A stretch of 64,000 bases of DNA. It comes from Polydactylus sextarius (lineage: Eukaryota > Chordata > Actinopteri > Polynemidae). Within the stretch, counting starts at the first letter, position 1, and every line of letters starts with the position of its first letter. Made by a program: the position numbers and the translations under genes. Positions 62,936 to 64,000 of this stretch are shown one piece after another. Location of the stretch: the NCBI GenBank assembly GCA_016801845.1, contig CM028928.1:8638327-8702326 (forward strand), in the 5' to 3' direction. The notes under the pieces are model-generated. The model was given only the letters and a program-made list of their open reading frames with translations, searched no databases and had not been told where the DNA came from.

Positions 62936-62952
62936 TTAGGGTTAGGGTTAGG
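62936..62952. repeat. Short interstitial telomere-like repeat
   Basis: TTAGGGTTAGGGTTAGG. Degenerate GGTTA-rich text continues toward 62810. Confidence 0.8.
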
Positions 62953-63180
62953 CTGTTCTCAGTGAAAGGCAATGTGTGTGTGTATTTCTTCAAAATTTAA
63001 TTCAGTGCACAGAAATAATTTATTTCAGATAGATATAAAGAACATTTTTATAATGAACCATGCACGAGCAAGGAGTTCAAGTTCAGTGCTCTTCTTTATA
63101 CAGGCAATTCAAGGGTAATAGAGGGAGATGCTAGAAGAAATAATAAATTCATACAAACTGAGGAAGACCAGCATGAACAC

Positions 63181-64000
63181 TATACACCGATCAGCCATAA
63201 GTGACCACTATTATGATCACTGACAGATGAGTGAATAACATTGACTATCTCATTACAATGGTGCCTGTCAGTGGGTGGGATATAATAGGCAGCAAGCAAG
63301 AACATTTTGTCCTTGAAGTTAATGTGTAAGCAGCAGAAAAAATGAACTACATAAGGGTGTGAGCATCTACAAAACCGTAGCTCATGTGAGATATTCTTGT
63401 TCGGCAGCTGCCAAAAGTGGTTCGGGGAAGAAAACTGGAGAACAGTGCATTGTAGTTCTTTGCATAGCTGCAGATCTGTCAAGGTCTGTATGTTGACTAC
63501 TGTCAATTGTCAAAAGCACCAACAATGGGCATGTGAGCATCAGAACTGGAGCATAGAGCAAGAAAAAAGGTGATTTCCTGGTCATGATTGTGTGGATTGC
63601 TGGATGTGTGTGAGTCGCCTGAGACAGACATGGTATCATGATATCACTCAGCAGAAGCAAAGTGTTTCTTTCAGCAATATTTCAGCCATTCATGTGGATG
63701 TTACTTTAACTTGTACTACCTATCTTAAAACTGCTGCAGATCAAATACACTCCGTCATGGAAATTGTATTCTCTAATCGGTGTGCTTTTTCAGCAAGATA
63801 ATGATCCTATCATGGTGTTAAAATGATTCAGGGATGTACTGAGGTAGATAACACCGAGTTCAAGGTTTTGGCTTGACTCCAAATTCCCCCAGATCTCAAT
63901 CCAATCGAGCATTTGCGGGTTTTGCTGGACAAACAAGTCTGATCCATGGAGGCCTTACCTTACAAATAACAGAACTTAAAGGATCTGCTGCAAATATCTT
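63181..64000 (+). mobile_element. Decayed Tc1-like transposon, running off the window
   Basis: It starts with the terminus TATACACCGATCAGCCATAA at 63181. Recognisable transposase pieces follow on the plus strand: GGGCATGTGAGCATCAGAAC at 63527, IHVDVTLTCTTYL at about 63694-63725, and PDLNPIEHL (the DDE-region tail) at about 63890-63916. Frames are broken and parts are missing. The 3' terminal repeat should lie about 150-250 bp beyond 64000. Confidence 0.85.

Larger units (their letters stand above)
59115..64000 (-). other. cntnap2: cntnap2 intron upstream of exon 1 (partial)
   Basis: No coding exon for the earlier discoidin segment was recognised here. It carries a C6/G7 palindrome near 59611-59630, a Rex3/RTE-like fragment (61075-61560), a GA repeat (about 62072-62103), three telomere-like TTAGGG units (62936-62952) and a Tc1 copy from 63181. 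The intron continues past 64000. Confidence 0.75.

Noticed and set aside
62217..62993. 258-codon open frame on the minus strand
   Set aside because: The longest ORF in the window, but it is rich in His/Thr from CA repeats, has no recognisable domain and crosses low-complexity DNA.

Overview
The window is from a teleost fish nuclear genome. It is AT-rich, intron-dominated DNA with very dense CA/GT, GA/TC and AT microsatellites and decayed copies of typical fish mobile elements: Tc1/mariner elements, a TTAA-flanked MITE family, a mariner-type MITE and a Rex3/RTE-like LINE. It holds one large split gene on the minus strand. No RNA gene, CRISPR array or operon is visible.

The gene is a contactin-associated protein-like 2 gene (cntnap2, Caspr2). 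Twelve coding exons lie between 59114 and 5958, all with GT-AG splice sites and an unbroken reading frame of about 561 codons. In transcript order they encode the end of the discoidin (F5/8 type C) domain (exon 1), laminin G domain 1 (exons 2-5), laminin G domain 2 (exons 6-8), the first EGF domain (exon 9) and the start of the fibrinogen-like region (exons 10-12). The signal peptide and start of the discoidin domain lie beyond 64000. The rest of the ectodomain, the membrane segment and the cytoplasmic tail lie beyond position 1. Exon numbers here count only exons inside the window. The sequence does not say whether this is the a or b teleost paralogue.

Layout from low to high coordinate: 1-5957 downstream intron with one internal Tc1 fragment; 5958-14705 exons 12 to 9 with two MITEs in the intron at 6043-9285; 14706-31733 two long introns around exon 8, with a decayed Tc1 element at 24541-25272; 31734-31883 exon 7; 31884-45482 the longest intron, carrying a broken C1q-like gene (34948-36781), a Tc1 fragment directly after it and a near-perfect hairpin at 38111-38161; 45483-51867 a cluster of exons 6 to 2; 51868-58966 an intron with Tc1 and LINE/SINE-type remnants; 58967-59114 exon 1; 59115-64000 upstream intron with a Rex3-like fragment and another Tc1 copy.

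Points worth a second look: a 307-bp intron inside what I recall as a single mammalian exon; UG-then-CA repeat pairs just downstream of three 5' splice sites, able to pair with each other in the pre-mRNA; three RFX X-box-like palindromes in introns; the nested C1q-like pseudogene; the hairpin; and two TTAA-flanked MITE copies, one apparently a microhomology deletion of the other. I found no wholly new gene system. Family assignments rest on my recall of protein and repeat families, not on a search.
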